NCBI GenBank assembly: GCA_948919095.1
Contig: CAQYCU010000001.1
Location: 60,182-80,538 of the forward strand
DNA: 20,357 bases
Direction of reading: 5' to 3'
Origin: an uncultured Clostridia bacterium
GTDB lineage: Bacteria > Bacillota > Clostridia > TANB77 > CAG-508
The notes beneath the pieces were generated by a model, which did not search any database, had not been told where the DNA came from, and saw only the letters and a program-made list of their open reading frames with translations. Made by a program: the position numbers and the translations under genes. Shown in pieces: positions 12,889 to 20,357 of the stretch (positions within the stretch are counted from its first letter, which is position 1; every line of letters starts with the position of its first letter).

Positions 12889-14745
12889 ATGTGTGGAATA
12901 GTTGGATACATAGGTACAAAGAAAGCTGTGCCTGTGCTTATTAATGGTTTGCTTTCACTTGAGTATAGAGGATATGATTCTGCTGGTATTGCTGTATTAA
13001 ATTCTTCTAAAAGTTCTGATTATGAACTAGATATTTTTAGGGATAAAGGTAGAGTTAAAAATTTACAGGATAATAAGGATTTGCAAAAGTCTGATAGTAC
13101 TATTGGTATTGCTCATACACGTTGGGCTACTCATGGTATTCCTTCAAAAGAAAATGCTCACCCTCACACAAATAACGATAAAAATATTGCAGTTGTACAT
13201 AATGGGATTATTGAAAACTATGATAAATTAAGAACATTCTTATCTAATAAGGGATATACTTTATATTCTGAAACTGATACAGAGGTTATTCCTAATTTGG
13301 TTGATTATTATTATAAGAAAAATAAAGATTTTTCTGAAGCTGGTCTTTTAAAGGCTGTTGCTGATACTTTGAATGATTTGATTGGGAGTTATGCTATTGG
13401 GGTACTTTCAAACAATTTTCCAGACCAAATTATAGTTGCTAAAAAGGATAGTCCTCTTGTTGTTGGAAAAGGTGATGGAGAAAATTACATTGCTTCTGAT
13501 ATTCCTGCAGTACTTTCTCATACAAAGAATTTTTATTTTATGGAAGATGGCGAATTGGCTGTTATTTCTAAAGATAATATTGATTTTTATAATACTTTTT
13601 TAAAGAAAATTAAGAAGGATTTAAAGAATATTGAATGGGATTCTACTCAAAGTGAAAAAAACGGCTATGATGATTTTATGTTAAAGGAAATTTTTGAGCA
13701 ACCTAAGGCTGTTCTTGAAACTATTGGGACTTCTTTTGAAAAAGATAAAATTAATTTGCCTTTAGATGATATTAAGTTTAGTAAATTTAATAAAATTTAT
13801 ATTGTTGCTTGTGGTACTGCTATGCATGCTGGTTTAGCTACAAAATATACTTTTGAAAAATTTGCTAAAATTCCTATGGAAGTTGATGTCTCTTCAGAAT
13901 TTAGATATAGAGACCCTTTAATTAATGAACATACTTTATGTATTTTTATAAGTCAATCTGGTGAAACTGCTGATACTATTGCTGCTTTAAAATTGGCAAA
14001 AAGCAAAGGTTCTACAACTATTGCTATTGTTAATGTTATTGGAAGTTCTATTACAAGACTTGCTGATTATGTTCTATATACTCATGCTGGTCCTGAAATT
14101 GCAGTTGCTTCAACTAAAGCTTATACTTGTCAAACTACTTTATTAAATATTTTAGCTTTATATATTGCTGAAAATAATTTGAATAATTTGGATGATAAGG
14201 AAGTTAAGGAGTTAGCTAGTTTGAAGAAGGATATTTTATCTTTACCTCAAAAAATCGAAGATGCATTGAAAACTGCTGATGCAGTAAAAGATATTGCCAA
14301 AAATATTTATAAAAAGAAAGATGTTTTCTTTATCGGGCGTAATACTGATTATACTGTTTCTTTAGAGGCTTCTTTGAAGCTAAAGGAAATTTCATATATT
14401 CATTCTGATGCATATGCTGCTGGTGAACTTAAACATGGTTCTATAGCTTTGATGGAAGATAGTGTTGATGTTATTGGCATTGTTACAAATACTAAAATTT
14501 TACCTAAAACTATTAGTAATTTAGAGGAAGTTATTACACGTGGCGCTAATGTGTACATTATTACAGACCAAACTATTGATAATAAGGCTTTTAAGAATAT
14601 TATAAGTATTCCTAAAATCTCATATATGTTATCTCCTATCGTGTCAGTTATTCCTCTTCAATTACTTGCATATTATGTTGCTAAAAATAAAAAGCTTGAT
14701 GTTGATAAACCTAGAAATTTAGCTAAATCCGTTACTGTTGAATAA
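12889..14745 (+). CDS. glmS: Glutamine-fructose-6-phosphate aminotransferase (isomerizing)
   Basis: GlmS makes glucosamine-6-phosphate from fructose-6-phosphate and glutamine, the first step toward UDP-GlcNAc and peptidoglycan. The 618-residue protein starts MCGIVGYIG, where C2 is the glutaminase nucleophile after Met removal. It then shows YRGYDSAG (26-33), HTRWATHG (76-83), and two SIS sugar-isomerase domains, with VACGTAMHAG and ISQSGETADT in the first and ASLKLKEISYIHSDAYAAGE in the second. It ends with the family tail KPRNLAKSVTVE. AGGAGG lies 8 bases before the ATG. The ribozyme immediately upstream independently confirms identity. Confidence 0.98.
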   Translation: MCGIVGYIGTKKAVPVLINGLLSLEYRGYDSAGIAVLNSSKSSDYELDIFRDKGRVKNLQDNKDLQKSDSTIGIAHTRWATHGIPSKENAHPHTNNDKNIAVVHNGIIENYDKLRTFLSNKGYTLYSETDTEVIPNLVDYYYKKNKDFSEAGLLKAVADTLNDLIGSYAIGVLSNNFPDQIIVAKKDSPLVVGKGDGENYIASDIPAVLSHTKNFYFMEDGELAVISKDNIDFYNTFLKKIKKDLKNIEWDSTQSEKNGYDDFMLKEIFEQPKAVLETIGTSFEKDKINLPLDDIKFSKFNKIYIVACGTAMHAGLATKYTFEKFAKIPMEVDVSSEFRYRDPLINEHTLCIFISQSGETADTIAALKLAKSKGSTTIAIVNVIGSSITRLADYVLYTHAGPEIAVASTKAYTCQTTLLNILALYIAENNLNNLDDKEVKELASLKKDILSLPQKIEDALKTADAVKDIAKNIYKKKDVFFIGRNTDYTVSLEASLKLKEISYIHSDAYAAGELKHGSIALMEDSVDVIGIVTNTKILPKTISNLEEVITRGANVYIITDQTIDNKAFKNIISIPKISYMLSPIVSVIPLQLLAYYVAKNKKLDVDKPRNLAKSVTVE

Positions 14746-14774
14746 GTTAGAAGCAGGAAATTATAACTATATTT

Positions 14775-14803
14775 TTGTAAATATTATAAATCTAAATTAT
14801 AAA
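14775..14803 (+). promoter_or_regulatory. Possible internal promoter for the dCMP deaminase gene
   Basis: TTGTAA (14775-14780) and TATAAA (14798-14803) are 17 bp apart in the 85-bp gap after glmS, placing a start about 20 nt ahead of the next ATG. The gap is very AT-rich, so chance matches are likely, and glmS read-through is an alternative. Confidence 0.35.
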
Positions 14804-14830
14804 AATAAATCTTATAAGGAATATATAATT

Positions 14831-15322
14831 ATGGAAAGAATAAGTAAAATAAACTATTATTTAAATATAGCAGAGTCTGTTTGTGAAAGAAGTACTTGCC
14901 TTTTAAAAAAATGGGGATGCCTCATCGTTAAAAATGATGAGATTATTGCTACTGGATATAATGGTGCTCCTCGTGGTAGATTAAATTGTAGTGATTTGGG
15001 GTATTGTACTAAAAGAAAAATTTTACCTGGCGAAAGACGTGGTGGATATGATGCTTGTAGAAGTGTTCATGCTGAACAGAATGCTCTTCTTAGTGCTTCT
15101 AGAAAAGATATGATTGGTTCTTCTTTATTTTTAGTTGGCATTTCTGCTAAAAATGGAGAATATGTTGAAAGTCCTACTTCATGCCAAATGTGTAGGAAAC
15201 TAATTATTAATTCTGGAATTGATGCAGTTTATGTTAGATTAAATAAGACTGAGTATGAAAAGTTTGACGTGGATGATTGGATAAAAAATGATGAACTTCT
15301 TGATGGTAAAACAAGTTATTAA
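14831..15322 (+). CDS. dCMP deaminase-family zinc enzyme
   Basis: Enzymes of this family deaminate dCMP to dUMP for thymidylate synthesis. The 163-residue protein has WGCLIVKNDEIIATGYNGAPRG (split over 28-49), a Cys-rich SDLGYC segment, the zinc and proton-relay motif HAEQNAL (H80, E82), and the second zinc pair C118 and C121 in TSCQMCRK. The usual PCxxC reads SCxxC here, a form I recall from clostridial members. The start is ATG 14831 with AAGGA 10 bases upstream; an in-frame upstream ATG at 14738 overlaps the glmS end and lacks a site. Substrate (dCMP versus another deoxynucleotide) is not proven by sequence. Confidence 0.88.
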   Translation: MERISKINYYLNIAESVCERSTCLLKKWGCLIVKNDEIIATGYNGAPRGRLNCSDLGYCTKRKILPGERRGGYDACRSVHAEQNALLSASRKDMIGSSLFLVGISAKNGEYVESPTSCQMCRKLIINSGIDAVYVRLNKTEYEKFDVDDWIKNDELLDGKTSY

Positions 15323-15359
15323 ATAATGCAAATTGAATAACTTTTATATTATATAAAGT

Positions 15360-15393
15360 AGACATAACCTTTAATAGGTTATGTCTTTTTTTT
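15360..15393 (+). terminator. Strong terminator after the glmS-deaminase unit
   Basis: A perfect 10-bp stem (AGACATAACC at 15360-15369, GGTTATGTCT at 15377-15386) with a 7-base loop is followed by eight T on the plus strand. The stop codon of the convergent MFS gene lies in the loop (15371-15373), so the element may also stop minus-strand transcripts, though the minus-strand tail is not a clean U-run. Confidence 0.92.
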
Positions 15394-16639
15394 GATATTG
15401 ATTTGGTTTTAGTCCAATCCTTGTTCGCATGTAATCTAGTGTTAATATCATTAGTGCTAATGACATTAGTCCAATAATTAAAAATGAATATTCTATATTA
15501 GAGTGGTCAAGTAATATTCCTCCTACTATTGAAAATATGCTTGCTGATGTTGCTCCTACTATTTGATATGCAAATGCAATGTTACTTCTGTTTTTCTCTG
15601 TTGTAAAATTCTTTATATATTTTGTTTCTAATACAAACCACATTGATGAACATATCTTTTGTATCGCAAATATTATTAATAGTATTGGAATTATTGCTTC
15701 TGTTTTTGCTATAAATGCTACTACCCCCACAAGTATTACTCCTATAAGGTATGTTAATCCAATAACGGTTAGAGTTTTGTTTTTGTATCTTTTTTCAATT
15801 GCTTTCTTTTGTGACACAGCAACTCCACCTATTACTGATAATATTCCTATTATTATTGCAAATTGTTCTTCTGGCACTCCTAAGTCTACTAATATATCAC
15901 TTCTATATGTGTCTACTATTTTTATTGTTCCATACAATACAATTTGAAATATCATAATTGCTTTCATTCTTCCAGATTTTAGTATGAATTTTGTTGTTTT
16001 CTTTAAGTCTTTTCCTGTGTCTTTTATAGTTTTAGTTATATTTATCTTTTTTGGCTTTTCGTAAATATCTTCAAACATTAGTGATATTATTGTTGATATT
16101 ATTACACATATTAGACATGCTATCATTGGTAAATAGTTATTGTTTATAAATAAGTATCCCGATACTAGTGCCGTTATTCCATCTAATATATAGTATAGGC
16201 TTCCACCTTTTGCATCTATCTTTGAATATAGTCCGTCTCCTCCTCTTGTTGACACGGAATCATATAATAGATTAGTTTCTGTTAAATATTTTATGTCAAA
16301 TCCTATTGCACAAAATAAGTTCGCTATAATTATGCTTATTGCACCCTGTCCAAATATTAGTATTAAAATATATATTACTAGTGCAATATTTCCTATTACA
16401 ATTCCTTTTTTCCTTCCTACTGCATCATTAATTATAACTGCTGGAATTTGCATTACTATTTTACTCATTAAATAAATTCCATTTATAATTAATACTTCTG
16501 ATGCTGATATTCCTTTTGTAATTGTAAAAAATAAAAATTCTATTGAATAGTAAAATAATAAGTCCCATGAAAACATTTTATATATTGAAAATAGTTTCGC
16601 ATTTCTTCGCCTTTTTTTACTTAATTCTTTTTTATCCAT
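15371..16639 (-). CDS. Major facilitator superfamily transporter
   Basis: This is a 422-residue polytopic membrane protein with about 12 hydrophobic segments and a basic N-terminus (KKRRRNAK). It contains an MFS motif A form (NDAVGRKKGIVIG) between the second and third segments, and a charged central loop (EDIYEKPKKINITKTIKDTG) dividing the two six-helix halves. The substrate cannot be assigned; drug or metabolite efflux and uptake are both possible. AGGGAG lies 6 bases before the ATG. It is the last gene of the operon, 47 bp after rluB, and has no obvious promoter of its own. Confidence 0.85.
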   Translation of the reverse strand: MDKKELSKKRRRNAKLFSIYKMFSWDLLFYYSIEFLFFTITKGISASEVLIINGIYLMSKIVMQIPAVIINDAVGRKKGIVIGNIALVIYILILIFGQGAISIIIANLFCAIGFDIKYLTETNLLYDSVSTRGGDGLYSKIDAKGGSLYYILDGITALVSGYLFINNNYLPMIACLICVIISTIISLMFEDIYEKPKKINITKTIKDTGKDLKKTTKFILKSGRMKAIMIFQIVLYGTIKIVDTYRSDILVDLGVPEEQFAIIIGILSVIGGVAVSQKKAIEKRYKNKTLTVIGLTYLIGVILVGVVAFIAKTEAIIPILLIIFAIQKICSSMWFVLETKYIKNFTTEKNRSNIAFAYQIVGATSASIFSIVGGILLDHSNIEYSFLIIGLMSLALMILTLDYMRTRIGLKPNQYQKKDITY

Positions 16640-16686
16640 AGTTTCTCCCTCTCGCTTACCATATATGCTTTTATCTTTTAAAGTAA

Positions 16687-17406
16687 TTACATTTTTAGGT
16701 CCCTTTTATCTATGTATTTCCATTTTCCTAGTGGAATATCCTTTACATCTAAATTTCCAATTTTTGCTCTATGTAGTGCTAATACTTTCTTGCCTATTGA
16801 TTCACACATTTTTCTGACTTCTCTGTTTTTTCCTTCATGAATAGTTATTTGTATTCTTGATAGATGCTTTTCATTGTCTGTTTTTAGTATTTTTACATTT
16901 GCTTTTTTAGTTGTATATGGCTTATCATTATCTATTATTTCTACTCCATTTTTTAGTTTTTCTACTTCTTCTTTTGTAATAATTCCATTTAGTGTAACAT
17001 TGTATGTTTTTGTTATTTCATTTTTAGGGTGTGTTACAGTGTTTACAAATTCTCCATCATTTGATAATAGTAAAGCTCCTGATGTATACATGTCAAGTCT
17101 TCCGACTGGAACTACTTTTGCTTTTACTCCTTTAATTAGGCTCATTACAGTTGGTCTATCAAATTGGTCTTTTACTGTTGTTACATATCCAATAGGCTTG
17201 TTTAATAAAATATAAATTTTTTCGTTACTTTCCTTTATTACTTTTTCATTATATTTTATTATATCTTTTTCTGTATTTATTTTTGTTCCAAGTTCTGTTA
17301 CTGTAACTCCATTTACTTTTATTTTTCCAGCTGTAATTAATTCTTCACATTTTCTTCTTGATGCAACTCCTGCACTTGCTAGAAATTTTTGTAATCTTTC
17401 TTCCAT
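16687..17406 (-). CDS. rluB: RluB/RsuA-family rRNA pseudouridine synthase
   Basis: It isomerises a uridine in rRNA, most likely in 23S rRNA helix 80-90 as for RluB of Firmicutes. The 239-residue protein has an N-terminal S4 RNA-binding domain (RLQKFLASAGVASRRKCEEL, 4-23, then VNGVTV), the motif KPIGYVTTV (70-78), and the catalytic box GRLDMYTSGALLLSNDG with nucleophile D105. The length matches the family. AAGGGG precedes the ATG. RluB is preferred over RsuA or RluE because of the Firmicutes setting, but the exact target base is not shown by sequence. Confidence 0.93.
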   Translation of the reverse strand: MEERLQKFLASAGVASRRKCEELITAGKIKVNGVTVTELGTKINTEKDIIKYNEKVIKESNEKIYILLNKPIGYVTTVKDQFDRPTVMSLIKGVKAKVVPVGRLDMYTSGALLLSNDGEFVNTVTHPKNEITKTYNVTLNGIITKEEVEKLKNGVEIIDNDKPYTTKKANVKILKTDNEKHLSRIQITIHEGKNREVRKMCESIGKKVLALHRAKIGNLDVKDIPLGKWKYIDKRDLKM

Positions 17407-17430
17407 TTTATCCCCTTTAATATTCTATTG

Positions 17431-17451
17431 CATTTCACATTTTGTGAAATG
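17431..17451. repeat. Inverted repeat before rluB
   Basis: CATTTCAC and GTGAAATG form a perfect 8-bp stem around a 5-base loop, 25 bases upstream of the rluB start. A further TTTTGTGAAAT copy lies near 17477-17487, beside the rluD stop. No U-run follows on the transcribed strand, so an operator or mRNA-processing stem is more likely than a terminator. Confidence 0.4.
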
Positions 17452-17487
17452 TATTTGTCATTTTGCTTGTTATAAATTTTGTGAAAT

Positions 17488-18408
17488 CTATTTTACTTTT
17501 TTGTCTAAAATATCTAATACTTCTTTAAAGTATTGTGGTAACCTTGCTTCTAAATGCATCTTTTTATTTGTTGTTGGATGAATAAATTCTAATATTGTAC
17601 TGTGTAACATTTGTCCTTTTACATTAAATTCATTTTTTCCATTTGAATATACTTCATCTCCTATTATTGGATGCTTGATTTCTGCCATATGTACACGTAT
17701 TTGATGAGTTCTTCCTGTATCTATTTTAGCACTAATTAAGGTATAATTTCCATATCTTTTTATTACTTTTATATGTGTAACTGCACTTTTTCCTTCTTCA
17801 GTGACAGCCATTTTTTTTCTATCAATTTTTGACCTGCCTATTGGCATATTAATTGTTGCTTCGTTTTCAGATATATTTCCTTTTACTAATGCAGTATATA
17901 TTTTTGTTACTGTGTGATTTTTTATTTGTTCTGAAATGTGTATATGTGCTTTATCGTTTTTTGCAACTATTAATAGTCCTGAAGTGTCCTTGTCAATTCT
18001 ATGTACTATACCTGGTCTAAGTTCTCCGCCTATTCCTGATAGACTCCCTTTGCAATGTGCAAGAATCGCATTTACTAAAGTATTGTCTTTATTTCCGTTT
18101 CCCGGATGTACTACCATTCCCTTTGCTTTATTTATTACGATGATATCATTGTCTTCATACACTATGTCAAGTGGTATTGATTGTGCTTCAATTTTTGTTT
18201 CTTTGGGTGGTTCGATTATTACTTTTACAATATCTCCTTTTTTTATTTTGTAAGATTCTTTTACATTTTTGTCGTTTACAAATATTTTTTTGTTTATTAT
18301 TAATTTTTTTACTATAGTTCTTGATAATGCAAGATTAAGGCTTGAAACATAAGTGTCAAGCCTTGTATTAATATCATTTTCAGTTACTTCAAATATTTTT
18401 TCAATCAT
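17488..18408 (-). CDS. rluD: RluA/RluD-family pseudouridine synthase
   Basis: The 306-residue protein has an N-terminal S4 domain (RLDTYVSSLNLALSRTIVKKLI, spanning 16-37), the linker motif VVHPGNGN (99-106), and the catalytic box HRIDKDTSGLLIVAKND (136-152) with D139, followed by GRTHQIRVHM near 231-240. This order is typical of RluD-like enzymes that modify 23S rRNA. It overlaps the upstream membrane-protein gene by 8 bp (ATGATTGA), so translation is likely coupled. In many Firmicutes this gene follows lspA, but here a GT-C-like gene occupies that place. It ends with TAG. Confidence 0.93.
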   Translation of the reverse strand: MIEKIFEVTENDINTRLDTYVSSLNLALSRTIVKKLIINKKIFVNDKNVKESYKIKKGDIVKVIIEPPKETKIEAQSIPLDIVYEDNDIIVINKAKGMVVHPGNGNKDNTLVNAILAHCKGSLSGIGGELRPGIVHRIDKDTSGLLIVAKNDKAHIHISEQIKNHTVTKIYTALVKGNISENEATINMPIGRSKIDRKKMAVTEEGKSAVTHIKVIKRYGNYTLISAKIDTGRTHQIRVHMAEIKHPIIGDEVYSNGKNEFNVKGQMLHSTILEFIHPTTNKKMHLEARLPQYFKEVLDILDKKVK

Positions 18409-20200
18409 TTTCTACTACTTCCTGTTTATTTATTTCGAATTTACTTTGGTCTCCTCTAGCATAAATAACAAAGTTTTTATCACTATATAGTTCTTCGTAG
18501 TTTTTGTCCCTTGATATTAACATTCTAATCTTTGAATTTGGTTTTGTTATTACATGTGTTACTCCATATTCTTCAAATTTTGTTTCGTAATATGTTCCTA
18601 TGGTGCTTATGTTCATAAAATCTGAGAATATGTCTTTTCCTTCGTATTTGTGTTTTTCTTTATTATATGTTCCATTAAATTCTGGTGTATATAAGTCACA
18701 TCTTGAGTCAATAAATACTGGAATGTCCTCGAATAATAAATAACTTCCATAGTTATAGTCATTGTATAGTCGTATATTTTTATAGTCTAAGTTTTCTTTT
18801 ATCCATGTTGATGCTTCAATTGGGTATGAGCTTTCGTTTATATATGCTTGATTTATTTTGTATCTATAGTTTGCAAAACATACTAATAGTATTATTGCTA
18901 ATGTTAAAAATTGTCCTGATATTGAGGTTAGGTATTCTTTAAATTCTTCTGAGCTATCTTTGTCATATATTTCAAAAAAGTCTGATGCTATTCTAGCAAA
19001 TACAAATCCTCCAAACAGTACAAGCATTGATATCTGCCTTCTGGTCATTAATGCAAGTAGTGTTAATCCACAGAAGAAAAATAAATCTCTTAATCTAATT
19101 TTTACTTTTGAAAATGTTACTACTGCTATTGTTAATGTTAATAGTGCAAGTATTGGTTTATAGTCTATTAGTGTTAGTGGTAAATGTTCATTTATGCTTT
19201 TGGTTGTATTTCCTTGCATTATTTTTAGTGTGTATGTATATGGCATGTCCTTTATTGGTGTAAGTAGTCCAGTGAATAGACATATTATCATTATGATTAA
19301 TAGTTTTAGAACATTGTCATTTCTTTCAAGTGTTAGTTTGTATGGTTTACTTCTTGTGCTGTTTTGTTTTATTATTGCTTTTTCAAAGTCAACATTTGAT
19401 TTTTCTAATTCCTTGTTTAGTTTTGCAAGTTTTTTCTGATATTGTTTTATTTTCTTTTCGTCTACATTTTTTAATTTTTTGCTTGTTATTTTTATGTCAG
19501 TTTTTATATATAGTTGATATAATTTATGTGGTAAATGTAAGTCTAATAGTACTCGTATCGCATATTCTCCTATGTATGGTAAGAATAATACAAAGTAGAA
19601 TGGGAATACTGCTGAGTGTACATTTGCTATAATTATTGGTATTATGATTAATACTAGTGCGTATCGTAATTTAGGTTTTTCTAAATATTTTTCTATAAAT
19701 AGCACGCCTAATACAAATAGTATGAATGTTACTAATTGTGCTCTTGCTGCTAAGTAATCTCTTAACAAATACATTTGTCCAAGTGTTACTATGAATGATA
19801 TTAATTGGTTTTTTGTTATTTTTTTGCTTGTTATATATGTTAATATTCCTAATATGCTTGATAGTATTACATTTACTATATATACTCCTGTAAAGCCTCC
19901 CATAAAGTCATATACTAATGAGGTTGCTAAGTCGTATAGCCAATGTGGATACATGTATGGCAAACTGTCATGCCAAGAAAAATGGTCAATATAGTCTAGT
20001 CCTGATGTACGTAGTAATTGCCCTATTTTTATTGTATAAAATGTATCGTTTTGAAATGCTTTTTGCATTAATGTTGCACTAAGTAAGGCTACACAAAATA
20101 TTACTAGTATATCAAATGCTATTGATATTGCTTTTTTGTCTTTTTGTTTTCTTTCTTTTGTGGCTGTTTCTTTTAGTTTTTTGAGTGCTGGTATTTCCAT
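18401..20200 (-). CDS. Polytopic membrane protein, GT-C glycosyltransferase-like
   Basis: The product has about ten membrane segments. Its first large outer loop contains QNDTFYTIKIGQLL and DHFSWHDSLPYMYPHWLYD, the acidic-residue pattern found in GT-C fold lipid-linked sugar transferases and relatives. The C-terminal soluble part has YPIEASTWIKENL and IPVFIDSRCDLY, typical of the same bacterial proteins. A basic coiled-coil-like insertion of about 70 residues (around 228-298 from the first ATG) splits the membrane region. The ATG at 20200 is preferred to the ATG at 20212 because AGGAG lies 5 bases upstream of the former, giving 599 residues. Enzyme activity and sugar are unproven. It heads the operon with rluD, rluB and the MFS gene and ends in TGA. 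Confidence 0.8.
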   Translation of the reverse strand: MEIPALKKLKETATKERKQKDKKAISIAFDILVIFCVALLSATLMQKAFQNDTFYTIKIGQLLRTSGLDYIDHFSWHDSLPYMYPHWLYDLATSLVYDFMGGFTGVYIVNVILSSILGILTYITSKKITKNQLISFIVTLGQMYLLRDYLAARAQLVTFILFVLGVLFIEKYLEKPKLRYALVLIIIPIIIANVHSAVFPFYFVLFLPYIGEYAIRVLLDLHLPHKLYQLYIKTDIKITSKKLKNVDEKKIKQYQKKLAKLNKELEKSNVDFEKAIIKQNSTRSKPYKLTLERNDNVLKLLIIMIICLFTGLLTPIKDMPYTYTLKIMQGNTTKSINEHLPLTLIDYKPILALLTLTIAVVTFSKVKIRLRDLFFFCGLTLLALMTRRQISMLVLFGGFVFARIASDFFEIYDKDSSEEFKEYLTSISGQFLTLAIILLVCFANYRYKINQAYINESSYPIEASTWIKENLDYKNIRLYNDYNYGSYLLFEDIPVFIDSRCDLYTPEFNGTYNKEKHKYEGKDIFSDFMNISTIGTYYETKFEEYGVTHVITKPNSKIRMLISRDKNYEELYSDKNFVIYARGDQSKFEINKQEVVEND

Positions 20201-20321
20201 TTTACTCCTCATCTTGTCACTTTTGTTAGTTGCTTGTTTTGTACTCTATTTTTTCTTTTATGTTATTTTTAGGTGCGTTTATTTATGCAACTTTTATTTG
20301 CGACTTTCTTATTTTAATGGT

Positions 20322-20350
20322 ATTCTATCATTTTTTTATTATAATTTCAA
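20322..20350 (-). promoter_or_regulatory. Promoter of the GT-C-rluD-rluB-MFS operon
   Basis: TTGAAA (-35, 20345-20350), a 17-bp spacer ending in ATGA, and TAGAAT (-10, 20322-20327) lie on the minus strand. The predicted start is near 20315, leaving a leader of about 115 nt with no clear terminator or riboswitch fold. Confidence 0.6.
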
Positions 20351-20357
20351 CAGTTTT

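Noticed and set aside
12693..12944. Plus-strand open frame starting before glmS
   Set aside because: It runs through the glmS promoter and ribozyme, and its C-terminal part is a frame shadow of the glmS start.
14738..14830. N-terminal extension of the dCMP deaminase gene
   Set aside because: The upstream ATG overlaps the end of glmS and has no ribosome binding site, while the ATG at 14831 has one and gives the family's usual N-terminus.
1..20357. CRISPR array, tRNA or rRNA genes, insertion sequences or prophage
   Set aside because: I saw no regularly spaced repeats, no tRNA-like cloverleaf, no rRNA sequence, and no transposase or integrase reading frame.

Overview
This is a chromosomal window from an AT-rich, Gram-positive-type bacterium, most likely a Clostridia-like member of the Bacillota. 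Supporting signs are strong GGAGG-type ribosome binding sites, consensus sigma-A promoters with 17-bp spacers, a glmS ribozyme, the rimP-nusA-infB-rbfA-nrnA-truB order, and A/T-biased codons (25-35% G+C in lines I counted). Tryptophan is TGG throughout and one intact gene ends in TGA, so the genetic code looks standard.

Layout. Bases 1-2753 hold polA (minus strand) behind a perfect palindrome at the window edge. Bases 2754-5150 form an accessory islet with three small units, each with its own promoter and terminator-like hairpin. The first is a Fic toxin with a short VbhA-like antitoxin gene. The second is an orphan gene with about 47% G+C, far above its neighbours, which suggests recent transfer. 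The third is a roughly 200-nt transcription unit that could encode a 30-residue hydrophobic peptide. Bases 5153-12376 are one long minus-strand translation operon, rimP-nusA-infB-rbfA-nrnA-truB, which starts at a perfect TTGACA-17-TATAAT promoter with a structured leader and ends at a hairpin terminator. The ylxR and ylxQ genes that usually lie between nusA and infB are absent.

Bases 12377-12728 separate this operon from the divergent glmS unit. They contain what looks like a decayed small gene with one in-frame TGA, then the glmS promoter. The plus-strand unit 12673-15393 is glmS ribozyme, glmS, a dCMP deaminase-family gene and a strong terminator. Bases 15371-20350 are a second minus-strand operon read from a promoter at the right edge: a GT-C-like polytopic membrane protein, rluD-type and rluB-type pseudouridine synthases, and an MFS transporter.

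The core genes together cover DNA repair and replication (polA), translation initiation and ribosome maturation (infB, rbfA, rimP), transcription elongation and termination (nusA), RNA modification (truB, rluB, rluD), nano-RNA turnover (nrnA), and wall precursor and nucleotide supply (glmS, dCMP deaminase). The parts most worth a second look are the Fic/VbhA module with an altered inhibitory motif and an intervening hairpin, a palindrome whose ends recur between infB and rbfA, the peptide-encoding small transcript, and the foreign high-GC orphan gene.
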